A stretch of 64,000 nt of DNA, from contig CM043963.1 in NCBI GenBank assembly GCA_014529385.2, positions 107,326,412 through 107,390,411 of the forward strand, in the 5' to 3' direction. The stretch comes from Adiantum capillus-veneris. Taxonomy: Eukaryota; Streptophyta; Polypodiopsida; Polypodiales; Pteridaceae. The notes beneath the pieces were generated by a model. The model had not been told where the DNA came from. It ran no database searches and saw nothing but the letters and a program-made list of their open reading frames with translations. Below, one piece after another: positions 10,677 to 20,860 of this stretch. Position 1 is the stretch's first letter, and every line of letters starts with the position of its first letter. A program made the position numbers and the translations under genes.

Positions 10677-11960
10677 CCAAAAACACGAAGATAACTGACT
10701 GAAGGTTTTTTGTCATACCAAGCTTCATATGCAGTAATGGTCTTCAAGGCACGAGTAGGACACCTGTTCAAAACATGTGCTGCACAAGCAAATGCCTCCA
10801 TCCATAGCTTATGAGGCAAACTCTTAGCCTTGAGCATACATCTAGCCATCTCCATTAAAGACCTGTTCTTCCTTTCTGCAACACCATTCTGTTGTGGTGT
10901 GTATGGCATAGTGCATTGGTGTTTAATGCCTTTCTTTCCCAAAAAATCCTTAAATGCACCTGACATGTATTCACCTCCTCGATCGGTACGAAGAGTCTGT
11001 ACTTGTAACCTGTTTCATTTTCAACCATGGCGACATAATGTTGAAAAACTGCAAACACATCTGACTTTGCTTTGAGTGGATACACCCAACAAAACCTGGA
11101 AAAGTCATCAATGAAGGTCACAAAATAAAGGTTGTTTCCTATAGATGGCGTCCTCATAGGACCACATACATCACTGTGTACAAGTTGCAACTTTCGTGTC
11201 GCTCTAACTGAACCATCCTGCGAAAACGCAAATCTGTGCATCTTTCCAAGAACGCAACCTTCACATACATGTCTTGGTGGCATCTCCAATAAAGACAAAT
11301 CATGCACCATATTATGACGTTGTAAAGTCATCAAACTGCCATAACCAACATGTCCAAATCTAGCATGCCACAACTCAGCATCCTGCATGGCCTGAGTCTT
11401 TGTTTCTGCAATACATACCTGAATCTGCTTTTCATAACGATCTAGCACAAATAGTCCATTTTCCAGCGTACCTGTAGTGATAAGAGAATAACCATTCTCT
11501 CGATCTCGTACAACACATTTGTCATCCTCAAAAATGACCCGAAGACCATTTTTTGCAAGAGAGGATACAGACAACAAATTCTTCTTGATCCCTGGAACAT
11601 ATAAGACATCTGGCAAGCATAAATCTGAACCATCTGAAATGGTAATCAAAATCTTACCAACGCCTTTGATTGGATAAGAAGCATTATTTGCACATGTCAC
11701 CTTCTTTCCTGCTGGAGCTGCATCCAATGAACAAAACAAATCCTTCCTTGAAGTAATATGCCTGGATGCACCACTATCAAAGTACCAAATCATTTGTGTC
11801 TTGTCAACACTGTAAGCAAAAAGATCTGAACATACTACAAAAGCATAAGAATCCTGCACAAAGTTTGCAGACTCTTCTTTAGCTGTAGAAGAATCACCAG
11901 AAGCTGAAACAACCAAACTTGACTCTTTCTTCTTTTCTTTAGCAATTTCGCTTTTTACAC
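10616..11960 (-). pseudogene. Copia-2 protease and integrase, frameshifted
   Basis: The protease motif WYFDSGASRHIT lies near 11780. The integrase zinc-binding region reads LWHARFGHV...CEGCVLGKMHR (11370-11230). The core follows with HSDVCGPM, then FIDDFSRFCWVYPL. After a one-base shift near 11010 it continues LRTDRGGEYMSGAFKDFLG and NGVAERKNRSLMEMARCML. A second shift near 10675 separates VFGCL from the integrase tail, and a third near 11950 separates it from gag. Every conserved acidic residue of the core is visible, so inactivation is by small indels only. Confidence 0.85.
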
Positions 11961-12820
11961 TCACTAATGTAGTGACCAGGTTTCTTGCAGTAGTGACATT
12001 TACCTTTCTTCTTGGACTTGTCGGAATCACCTTTAGACTTCTCTGAAGATTGTCCTGCACTAGACTTCGAGTGATGAGCACTCTCTTTACCCCTGTTTTT
12101 GTTCTGTACAACAAGAGCATGATCCATACCATCCACCTGTAAAGACTTGTTCTTACGTGATTGATCCTCCTGCAATAGCAAAGCCACTAACTCTTCAAAA
12201 TGAAGAGGGTCAGGATTAGCTCGCAAAGACAGAGTCAAAGAAGTCTGAAAAGTCAAATAAGATGGTGGTAGTGAATTGAGTGTTTTGGAAACCAAGTCCT
12301 TCTCTGGAATCACTTCATCAATGCTAAGCAATTGCTCTTTAAGATCCCTGATTTTTGTAAGATGCTCGACAATATCGTCACCTTCGTCCATCTGTATTTT
12401 GTCAAGTTGTTTCTTCAAAAACTCTATTCTGGCAGCGTTTCTTCCTCCAAACATAGCTTGCAGAGTGTTCCAAGCATCCTCAGAAGTTCTGCAAGATCTG
12501 ATATGTGGTGTGATCGTCCTCTTTATGGTTAAGGCAATCACAGCCATAGCCTGTGCATCTTTAGTATCCCATCTCTTTTGCTCTGGAGTGACTTGTGAGG
12601 GTCCTGCACCAACAGCTGCACCACGACCAGGCGTGGCAGGTGCAATGCTACCTGGACGAACTTCATCTCCAGATACATAATCCCACAATCCTTTACCAAC
12701 CAAAACATTTTTGGCCATAAAAGACCAAAGAGAATAGTTGGTACCATCCAATTTGTCTTCGGATGTAAACGCACCAAAAATCTCTTTCTCCGTAGATTGA
12801 GCCATACTGTAGATGCACAC
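11939..12820 (-). CDS. Copia-2 Gag
   Basis: The ORF has 293 codons; MAQSTEKE at 12805 is the likely start, five codons inside the longest frame. It has the copia Gag layout. First comes the N-terminal NYSLWSFMAKNVLVGKGLW block, then KDAQAMAVIALTIKRTITPHI and AWNTLQAMF. The LDKIQMDEGDDIVEHLTKI segment follows. A CCHC zinc knuckle CHYCKKPGHYISEC closes the ORF. Just after the knuckle it loses frame with the protease. A related Gag fragment lies at 62654-63040. Confidence 0.9.
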   Translation of the reverse strand: MCIYSMAQSTEKEIFGAFTSEDKLDGTNYSLWSFMAKNVLVGKGLWDYVSGDEVRPGSIAPATPGRGAAVGAGPSQVTPEQKRWDTKDAQAMAVIALTIKRTITPHIRSCRTSEDAWNTLQAMFGGRNAARIEFLKKQLDKIQMDEGDDIVEHLTKIRDLKEQLLSIDEVIPEKDLVSKTLNSLPPSYLTFQTSLTLSLRANPDPLHFEELVALLLQEDQSRKNKSLQVDGMDHALVVQNKNRGKESAHHSKSSAGQSSEKSKGDSDKSKKKGKCHYCKKPGHYISECKKRNC

Positions 12821-13188
12821 AAGAGAGCAAAAGAACCTCCAAGAGATTCACAAATCTCCTCTCCAATCCAAGCAAAACTCTACACAAAATCTCAGCACAA
12901 AGCTAAGACAAGCTACTTCCCAAAAGAACTGTTTACCTGAAGAAAATCTGTCAAAAAGCACACCCTCTTGATCTAAACGCCTCCGAAAAGTAACTTCTGC
13001 TACGCTGCTCAGAACAAAATTCTGAGGGCTCGAACGGCTTCGAAAGGGGAGTAAAACCCCAGGTCACCTACTCAGAATACTCCCGGAACGTCGAGGATGC
13101 TCCCACGAGCAAATTTTCCGAAAACTGCCTGAAAACTGCGATTGCGCGCGCGGACGCGAAAACGCAAGTAGAGGCTCTGGAAATCACC

Positions 13189-13203
13189 TCGCTCTGATAC
13201 CAA
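13189..13203 (-). promoter_or_regulatory. Copia-2 primer-binding site, initiator tRNA-Met
   Basis: On the minus strand the 5' LTR is followed by TTGGTATCAGAGCG, which matches the complement of the initiator tRNA-Met 3' end, the standard copia primer. Confidence 0.9.
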
Positions 13204-13204
13204 T

Positions 13205-13481
13205 TGTTGAAGATGATGAAACAGGAAACAGAAGGAAGACAGCAACTCAGAGTAAGAAGAAGATGGAGAAGGAGAAGACACAGAGCTTGTGTACGAGATC
13301 TCTGTAGTCTCTCTCTCTGTATTGGAATAATAATGTATACAAACTCAGAGCTACAAATCTTATATGAAACCCTAAGAGATAAGGTGTCCTTTCACACCGG
13401 ATGTCCAGGGGGAAAAACCCAGTGGGAGAAAAGTGCCCCTGGTGAAGCGCGTATACACACTAACACTACTACATGTCTACA
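13205..13481 (-). repeat. 5' LTR of Copia-2 (plus-strand right copy)
   Basis: 277 bp, same ends as 8346-8667, with a single copy of the 15-mer GTAGTCTCTCTCTCT. It is followed by the target duplicate TTTTG. Confidence 0.95.
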
Positions 13482-14117
13482 TTTTGAAGTATCACAACCC
13501 TTGTGTATGCATCAAGGAGATCGATATTGATGCAAGCTAGGGGCTTCATGTATTGGGATACAAATACTTAAAAGTTTGCACAACTTTGTATATAAGCTTT
13601 CACCTAGAGCTATGGATGTGTAAGACTGGGAAATGGATACCTCTACAAAGCCTTGAAGGTAATCTTGTGACACTTGACATTCATATTACAATGCCAAATG
13701 ATGTCTCTGAAACTGTGCAAGGTAGTCATCGCACAAGCTAGGGGCTTTGGATACGATACTTAAAAGTTTGCACAACTTTATATATACGCTTCCACTATGA
13801 GCGGTGGATGTGTAAGTCTCGGAAATGGATACCTCTACAAAGCCTTGAAGGTAATCTTGTGACATTTGACATTCATATTACAATGCCAAATGATGTCTTT
13901 GAAACTGTGCAAGTTAGTGATCACAGTTGTAGAGGAGGAGTTCTTGGCAACCCAAGCCAAGCTTGTGGCAAATCAACAACCTCTTTATGTTGAGTCACTT
14001 GACTCTGATGCCCCAAACATTTTTGATGAGAGGAGATCGTCCCTCAACCTTTACCTCACACCAACTATGGATGACGACAACAGGCTGCATGCGGTAATTG
14101 TGTCCTTGTGTAATTGA
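13482..14117 (+). pseudogene. Element A plus-strand gene 1, 3' part, with an internal tandem duplication
   Basis: After Copia-2 the element A sequence resumes in the middle of the block matching B 17690-17900. The matching pairs are MCKTGKWIPLQSLEG here and MCKLGVWTPLQSVDG in B, and LDIHITMPNDV here and FDIAMKMPNDA in B. The segment is present twice in tandem (~13540-13730 and ~13740-13920), a ~190-bp direct duplication. From about 13920 it reads into a block like B 19320-19400 (EEEFLATQAKLVANQQPLY here, DEEFQATQAKVEAARMPMP in B). The B interval 17.9-19.3 kb is therefore deleted here. Function unknown; the reading frame is broken in several places. Confidence 0.6.
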
Positions 14118-14160
14118 CCATCCCAATGTATTTTCCTAACACGAACTTTTTCAAGGTCTT

Positions 14161-14549
14161 TTGGACATGGAGGAGTGGGCAGCTCGCAAGAGGGGAGAGA
14201 GCAATGTTTTTGTCCCAGAAGCAGCGCTTACAAACTACATCAACAAACTACCCATGGGTGACATCTGCGTTATCCACAAGGACTTCTCCCTTGATGGACA
14301 TTTTTCTTTGTGGGTCTTGAAGGCTGTCAGCAAGCTCTTGTGCTTGTCTGCTATACCTCAGACTGTGCAAGTAGTTTTTCTTGTAAACAAATCCCTTGCA
14401 ATGGCCACTTTTGGGGTGTTTGTGGCAAGGTCTTAGCTCGTGTAGCTATCAATCAAGCCTTAGGAGTGGAAGACCCACAAGCCATAGCGGCCTCAGTCCT
14501 AACTTCCATCCTACCTAATCCTGAAGCAAGATGCAAGGAATTTGCATAG
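14161..14549 (+). pseudogene. Element A plus-strand gene 2, last exon remnant
   Basis: The block EEWAARKRGESNVFVPEAAL, then HKDFSLDGHFSLW and LKAVSKLLCLSAIPQT, matches element B 19569-19877 (VDAFAARTGGKRTGFGPQAS, NEFTPQAHFMTW, LKALSKFLCLSTIAQT). The end is FGVEDPQAIAA-like (B: SIGSIDPKAIA). One frame change occurs near 14420. I do not recognise the protein family. Its place in A and B is the same: plus strand, immediately before the hairpin spacer and the convergent H3-like gene. Confidence 0.55.
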
Positions 14550-15662
14550 TGTGTCCTAATAGAAAACCTATAATGAGCGCCTTTTGAAATTTCATACATC
14601 AATATAATATCAGTTCCATGTGTACTTTCCTATCTTGACTTACAATTTGGTGTAAATACATGAATTTTACTGAAATTCACTTTTCTAGTTCTGAACGGGC
14701 AATCTTATTGTGAGTTTTATTAGCTGTCTTGAATCTTTATTTGGTATACAGACATGGTGTTCATTAGGTCAATTCAAAAGCTATGATTGTGCAAGTGCTT
14801 TGTGGGTTAATCTCTATCTATTGTGACGATGTGGGGGGTCCCAACGTGCCAGACGGAGGAGGGGTCAGTGTACAGGCAAGTAATTATCACAGGATGTGTC
14901 ATTAGCTTTCAAATGGTATTCTTAATGCTAATGTTGTGCTTGATTTGTCCCAAAAACTACAAAAAACCCATATCCACAAGGCACCAATTTTGGGCAAAAC
15001 AAGTGCACTTGTTTTGCCCAAAATTGATGTCTTGTGAACAGGGGTTTTTAACAGTGTTTGAGCCAAAATAAGCACATATGGTGCCTTCCAGATGTCAATC
15101 AAACGCATTTTGGTTGTCTCTCAAGCTTCCACAGGTACAAAAGGTTGGGTAGCACTGGTAGAAAAAAACTTTCAATGATTACTTTGTGGGGTCTTATTTT
15201 CCAGTTGAAATACACACATCATAAGCATTTTGGCCCTGGAGATGTTTAGGCCCCTATCCAGAAGACATCAATTTTGGGCCAAAAAAGGCACCTGTTTGGT
15301 CCAAAATCGTTGCCTTGTGGGCAGGGGCCTTCTGCACCTATAGGGCCAAAACGCTTATGATGTGTGCATTTCAACAAATGGCACTTGAAGCTTGTTGCGA
15401 GGTTTTGTAGCACTAGCCAACAAAATACTCATCCACAACTGCCCCCCTCACCGTCCCCCCCTCCGTGTTCAATGTCATGGTGTGCAAGAACCACCCGACA
15501 ATGTACAGAAGACTTATAAAAAATATTGACCACAAATTAAATACAAAGAACTTAAATGGCATAAGAAGGGACACATTCCAAAATGAGTAAGCATCATTTC
15601 ATTTCCAAATTTGAAGTCATTACATATCCATTGCAAAAAGATGTTGTTGTACATATTACCAG
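14550..15662. other. Convergent spacer of element A with two large hairpins
   Basis: No gene is seen between the plus-strand gene 2 remnant and the H3-like remnant. A perfect 42-bp palindrome is centred on GTGCAC at 15003-15008 (14985-15026), and its imperfect arms extend to roughly 14920-15090. A second imperfect hairpin occupies 15204-15375, with arms GTTGAAATACACACATCATA and its inverse near 15356-15375. Element B has a comparable palindrome in the same position. Confidence 0.7.
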
Positions 15663-15916
15663 CTACAAGTTGGCTCGTATCCGACGGGCTAGTGACAAAT
15701 CTTTTTGCATTGTGGCTACATGCTTGGCATGGATGGCACACAAGTTGGTCTCCTCAAATAAACCCACCAAGTATGCCTCTGCGGCTTCTTGAGTTCTTCG
15801 AGAGTGATGGACTGCATCCGTAACTCGGTGTTTTGCACAATCTCCATGCATGTCCGTACAAAAGGAGCCCTTCAGATGAGAAGTTCCACACACTTCTAAT
15901 AATGTCAAATATCAAC
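15663..15916 (-). pseudogene. Histone H3-like gene of element A, C-terminal part (histone fold)
   Basis: On the minus strand the fold reads from the alpha-N region: [38 protein letters not shown]. After one indel near 15785 it continues [20 protein letters not shown] then HAK, and ends [12 protein letters not shown]. The dashes and the position after LLI are TGA, TAG and TGA codons. They stand where R, Q and R occur in the element B copy or in canonical H3, so each fits a single C-to-T change. It is truncated on its N-terminal side exactly where element B starts (15917); the missing part is at 25461-25720. This copy is closer to canonical H3 than the copy in B. Confidence 0.85.
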
Positions 15917-16048
15917 CATTAGGAAAAATATGAACCCTCTAGGGGCCCTTTGGGATTAAGGTTAATTAGAGGCCAGCCAATGAGAAGAGGGTGGTGGACA
16001 CACTCTATGCCCTCAAAAATGTAGGGGGACAAAGTAGTCTTACACTTC

Positions 16049-16167
16049 TTAAATGGGCTCTTACCTAGTGAGAAGGTGGGGGGGGGGGGGGGGGGGGTGT
16101 GGGGGGGCCATATGGAACCTCTAACTTCCCTCCTTTTCTTAAATGGGCTTTTACCTAGTGAGAAGGT

Positions 16168-16200
<33 letters not shown>

Positions 16201-16232
16201 GGGGGGGCCATATGGAACCTCCAACTTCCCTC
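16049..16232. repeat. Tandem duplication with poly-G tracts in element B left region
   Basis: Two ~90-bp units each read TTAAATGGGCT, then TTACCTAGTGAGAAGGTG, then a pure G run (about 20 and 32 bases), then GTGGGGGGGCCATATGGAAC. The G runs would form stable G-quadruplexes and could be misassembled. Confidence 0.85.
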
Positions 16233-16544
16233 CTTTTTGATCCGGTTTTGAAAAAATCCCAAAAATTTGAAAATTTTCAAAATTTTCAAAACTCAAATTT
16301 CATTTTCTTAAAACCCCCCTAAAACTATTTTATGGTCAAAAAAGCATTTTTTGACCTCAAAAAGTCAAAACGTGCACCCAAAAACCCTAAAATTCAATTT
16401 TTTTAAAAAACTTTTGAAAAATCTTTTTTTGCTATCCAGAGCTCCCCCAAAAGTAGTTCTTAGGCAAAAAGTGATTTTCTCTCTGTAGAACCCCTTTTCC
16501 AACCCCTCCTTGGTTGCAACCATCACACTCATCCTCTACTCCAA

Positions 16545-16547
<3 letters not shown>

Positions 16548-16589
<42 letters not shown>
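16548..16589. repeat. (CT)n microsatellite
   Basis: About 21 CT units lie upstream of element B plus-strand gene 1. Confidence 0.95.
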
Positions 16590-16590
<1 letters not shown>

Positions 16591-16823
16591 ACCATCTCCA
16601 TTGCTGCAGCAAGGAAGCTCCTCTCTCCTCCCCTACCACCTTCCATTGCCACACCAAGCAAAGGTTATCCACCTTCTCCTCCCATTGCCACACCAAGCAA
16701 GGGTTATCCACCTTCTCCTCGCATTGCCACAAGGGTTATCCACCTTCTCATATCACTTTATCCTCTGTACACTGTAGCAACAAGCAAGGTCCTTCTCCTC
16801 CTCCTAGTTTTCTTTGCTCAACC

Positions 16824-18131
16824 ATGGTCAACTCTACTTCGCAAAGGCGACCAAAGGATGAGGTCATAGCACTTGCATGCCACAACACTAGAGGTGTAGA
16901 TGATGAGTGGGTGCCACAAGAGTTCACCAAAGGTGCTTGGGTATACATGCAACCATCTGCTATTGGCCCTCATCGTATGCGAAATCGTGCAAACTTGGAT
17001 CTTCATTGGAAAGGAAAGCTCCTTGGCTTCAAGAACCGCAAAGACAAGGGGACCGTAGCCATTGTGCAACATGTTTTCTCAATGTCAACCATGCATTTGC
17101 AACAACCACCTCGATTTCCAACACATTGTAAGTACATGTTTTGAGAATACAAAGCTAGGTGTGAAATCACAGTGTAATGTTATTATGGATTCATACTTAA
17201 GATTTGTCATGCATTTATTGTCATATTTCCATCCACGTTGGTGGAGGAGCAGCCACTACATAGTCTCTCCAGCACATTCAATGCTATACATGCGGATATT
17301 GGAGCAATAATGTTCCCACATCTTTGCCCAACCAAACTGATTCAAAGAAGGATTTTCTTCTATTCTCACTCCTATATTGTCCCTACTTCTACACAAGCGT
17401 TTGGAACGCTTGAACCCATCAAAGTAACTTCCTTATTAAGTATGGAGTGGCCGGTGCCAGATTTGTGGTCGGTAGCATCTTTCAAGCAAAAGATGATAAT
17501 GGATGTCCAAAACTCTTTGAAATACTCTAAAGCTTCTAAGTCTGTGTTCTTGAGTTGGTGTTTGCCTATTCATTGTTTTGTGCACATTTTTAAAGAGTTT
17601 GGATTTGTGGAGACTACCACAATGCTTGTATGTAAAGATGCGCATTACGAAGAATTAGGAAGGCTTTTAGAAGAGGACTGGGGTTTTGTGGAGGGCATGC
17701 ACAACGGGGACCGGTACCGTTGTAAGGTTGGAGCTTCAGGTATTGGAATGCGCTATTTGAAATCCCGCACCTCCTTGTACATACGATTTCACTATGATCG
17801 TTGGATGTGCAAACTTGGAGTGTGGACTCCCTTACAGAGTGTAGACGGCGCTATTGCAAGCTTTGACATTGCAATGAAGATGCCCAACGATGCTTTGGAG
17901 GCAGTCCAAGTGAACAAGCATTGGACTCTCAGTAATGTTCGAGAACATTTGGTTATTATGGGTTTTGAAGCCCTTCAACAAGCACAATTTCGATTACAAG
18001 GTCACAAGGTGAGAATCCTTCCACCACATTTTCAATACATCATGGTTTGTCGATCATTGGATGCTTATTGTAATGAATGTCCGCAGATTGGGAAGAGAAT
18101 GGAAGACAAATTGAAGGTCGAGGAGGACTAG
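16824..18131 (+). CDS. Element B plus-strand gene 1, unknown function, two exons
   Basis: Exon 1 starts with MVNSTSQRRPKDEVIALACH at 16824 and runs to a GTAAGTAC donor at about 17126. Exon 2 starts near 17235 and is open to the stop at 18131 (KLKVEED), about 297 codons. Recognisable blocks are WVPQEFTKGAWVYMQPSAIG, HWKGKLLGFKNRKDKG, LLSMEWPVPDLWSV, FLSWCLPIHCFVHIFKEFGF and RTSLYIRFHYDRWMCKLGVW. It lacks a signal peptide, a membrane segment or a known catalytic motif. I do not recognise the family. Element A keeps the same blocks, so it belongs to this transposon type. The exon 2 frame has no stops, unlike most sequence around it. It may be an accessory transposition protein; no function can be inferred from sequence. 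Confidence 0.7.
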
Positions 18132-18409
18132 GGAATAGATGGAACTATGCTATCGATCTTATAACTTTGTAACTCTTGCAATTTTCAAACTGATCCCCGA
18201 TGTAATCAACATGATTTGCTTCGGCAAATCATGCCTTTGAATATAATTTTTTGCATTGGGATGAGAAATCATTTTTTGGTGAAAGTGCCTTTTTTTTAAT
18301 GTCTTAAAAAAAGGGTCCATTATAAAAGGGGGGCCACCTAACTCATTCACTATTTTCACTTTTGCAACTCTTGAGCTCCTCCACTCTCTATCTACACCCC
18401 AGGCTAGAC

Positions 18410-19877
18410 ATGGATGCTTCCACAGCCTCTGCATCTGCAGCCACATCCACCCCTTTGTCACGCTTCATCCTCTTCCTCGAGGACACCAAATACAAAGGGA
18501 AGTTGGACCTCCACACCTTTTTTACTTGTCTCCCTGACCTTGATGCCACAATTGCCCTTCACATGGATGCATTTGCCGAGATTTTTGCGTTCATAGAGGA
18601 GCACATCATAAAATATTCTGTATCTATCCCCCCACATGTAGGGATCTCGGTGCCTTGCGATCTTTTGCGCTATATACACAAAGGTGATCGCCCATTCTCC
18701 AAGCAGTTGAAACGATTCCAAGAAATTGCAACCGATGCAGGCCATTACTTGGACGAGCAAGCCCCAGGGGTGTCAGCGCTCAAGAAGCGCAAGTTGGGGA
18801 TGGAGTACCTTTCTCGGCTCGCAACATTTATCTTCTTGGTGAGCGAGGAACCTGATTTGGAGGAGCTTCGCTTACCACACCTTCAGGTTGGGTCCTTTAT
18901 CAAGGACACCAAGGAGCAGCAGGTTATCCCCATGAACCCTGCCAGCGGAAGGAAAGGCACCCCGGCTCGAGTACCCTAGGAGTCTTGAGGAAGTGGTTGA
19001 GAAATCCATAGTTGCAGCTGGCCCTAGTGACACTCCAGTGCCACTACCACTGACGGATGTGGCTATCCCAGAGGTAGAAATCAGTCGCTTCTCCGCAGTG
19101 TTAGTGGATGGGGAGGAGTATGTGTTCCTGCATGATTTGGAGAAAGTATTTGACCTGTGCATGGATGAATGCTTGCGCGTGCTATGCAACAGCACCAAAT
19201 GTCCCTTAGACAATACACCAGATGCCCTAGAAAGCAAGCTCTTGCCAGATGGGGACTCTATTGCTGACACTATTGCAGTTGTATGTGCGGAGGTCCTGGC
19301 AGCAGAGCAGTTGCACGTGGCTGATGAAGAATTCCAAGCCACGCAAGCCAAGGTTGAGGCTGCTAGGATGCCTATGCCATTATGCAACCTCCCATCTGAT
19401 GATCCAAAGGTCGTATCTGTGGTGCATGGGAGCATTGACTTGGATGCAAAGGGTAACAGGGAGGAGGACGACAAGAAGTAGGAGGTAAACTGTATCCTAA
19501 ATTTAATGTTACTATTTTATCCTTCATTGTCTTTTTTCTCAACCTTCATCGGTTTATGACAGGATGTCGTGGAGGTTGATGCTTTTGCTGCAAGGACGGG
19601 TGGCAAGCGGACGGGCTTTGGACCTCAAGCTTCCCTTGTACATGTGGCCATTATCCATAATGAATTTACTCCCCAAGCCCATTTTATGACTTGGTCGTTA
19701 AAAGCTTTGAGCAAGTTTTTGTGTCTGAGCACCATTGCTCAAACTGCGCATCAAGTGTTCCTAGTGCGTAGATCCCTTGTATGCACAGCGTTTGGCACTG
19801 GCTTTCGTGGTAAAGTGCTTGCCCAGATAGGGATACATGCTTCCATTGGCTCAATTGACCCAAAGGCCATAGCGTAG
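18410..19877 (+). CDS. Element B plus-strand gene 2, unknown function, frameshifted
   Basis: The frame starts MDASTASASAATSTPLSRFI at 18410 and is open to 18979. After a one-base shift near 18975 it continues (EEVVEKSIVAAG) to 19481. A further exon at about 19563-19877 reads DVVEVDAFAARTGGKRTGFG to SIGSIDPKAIA. Notable blocks are HMDAFAEIFAFIEEHIIKYS, DLLRYIHKGDRPFSKQLKRF and FLHDLEKVFDLCMDECLRVL. It is mostly helical and acidic in the middle. Part of the 3' portion is conserved in element A (14161-14549). No known domain was recognised. A short stretch at 18132-18409 separates it from gene 1. The two could be exons of one longer transcript. Confidence 0.6.
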
Positions 19878-20158
19878 TCCCTCTTGACTGGGGAGTTGCC
19901 TTACGCGCAAAATAGGCGCCAGGAAATGGTCCAAAAAATTATGAACTCCTCAGATACATGATGTAAAATCACCGTTTTGGAAGTAATAAAAAATATTTGA
20001 AATTGTCTCTCTATCTTGCAAATTCTTTTGAATGTGATTTGTCAATCTTGAAAATTGTTTCAACTGGTGATATGAAAATTGTTTGGATTAGTGACTTTGT
20101 AATTTCAAGTTCTGTATGTAATTTCAATCAATTTCAGTAAATTTAGGTATTTTATGTT

Positions 20159-20308
20159 CCCTAGGGGGTAGATAAGCCTACCAAGGGCCAAAAAAAGCCT
20201 GGCCACAAGGGCACGCAAATGGCCCATCCATCAGTTTTGGATGGGCCATTTGCGCGCCCTTGGGGCCAGGCTTTATTTTGCCCCTGGTAGGCTTATCTAC
20301 CCCCTAGG
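20159..20308. terminator. 150-bp near-perfect inverted repeat between convergent genes of element B
   Basis: The arms start CCCTAGGGGGTAGATAAGCC and end with its near inverse, GGCTTATCTACCCCCTAGG. They meet at ATGGCCCATCCA TCAGTTT TGGATGGGCCAT. Only scattered mismatches occur over ~70 bp per arm. Its position between two convergent transcription units, like the hairpins of element A, suggests transcript 3'-end formation or a source of double-stranded RNA. A foldback MITE is the alternative. The function is inference; the structure is certain. Confidence 0.6.
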
Positions 20309-20692
20309 ATACTTACAAAGCACAAATTTATTGAAATGAATTGGTTTTGCATCATTAATTTAGATGCACCCTTTCTATGGAAATTCCAGCATATGTTCAC
20401 ACTCAAGGACACTAGAAAAGGTGAAATCAATTATGAAATGAAGTTTCCAGCACACTATGACCTGCTTTAGCTCTACCTAGTACACCCCTGCACCAAAAAG
20501 TCCAATTACATTGGACATTTGAAATCTCCAAATTAATGTTGCATAGACACTTGGTTTCACAATATGTTATTTTTTTTTATATCCTATAGGGAATTCAAAG
20601 CTTGAAATGGCCAAAAAAGGGTGTCCACAAGGATCCATGTAAAATAATGTTGCAAAACCAATAGGTTTTAGTAAATTTGTGTTTTTTAAGTA

Positions 20693-20766
20693 CCCTTGGG
20701 GGTAGATAAGCCTACAAGGGGCAAAAAAAAGCCTAGCCACAAGGGCACGCAAATGGCCCATCCAAA
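20693..20766. repeat. Copy of one arm of the 20159-20308 palindrome
   Basis: CTTGGGGGTAGATAAGCCTA through to CAAATGGCCCATCCA repeats the left arm of the palindrome ~530 bp away, in the same orientation. Confidence 0.85.
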
Positions 20767-20860
20767 ACACAGTAGACACAAATGTTGAGCATATTGTCAT
20801 TGGAAAGTCAAATCGTTACAAAGATAAGGGTGTGCAATACAAAAACAGGGGTAACTTCGG

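Larger units (their letters stand above)
8346..13481 (-). mobile_element. Copia-2, complete but frameshifted Ty1/copia element
   Basis: The LTRs are 8346-8667 (3') and 13205-13481 (5'). They are flanked by a perfect 5-bp target duplication TTTTG (8341-8345 and 13482-13486). Outside one repeat block I count two substitutions between the LTRs. The length difference of 45 bp equals three extra 15-bp units in the left LTR. An initiator tRNA-Met primer site adjoins the 5' LTR and a purine tract (ACAGGGGGGATT) adjoins the 3' LTR. The gag-PR-INT-RT-RH order is intact. Few mutations and a perfect duplication mark it as the youngest insertion in the window. Confidence 0.95.
19878..20860. other. Convergent spacer of element B
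   Basis: AT-rich sequence without ORFs lies between plus-strand gene 2 and the 3' end of the H3-like gene. It contains the large palindrome at 20159-20308 and a half-palindrome copy at 20693-20766. Confidence 0.7.
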
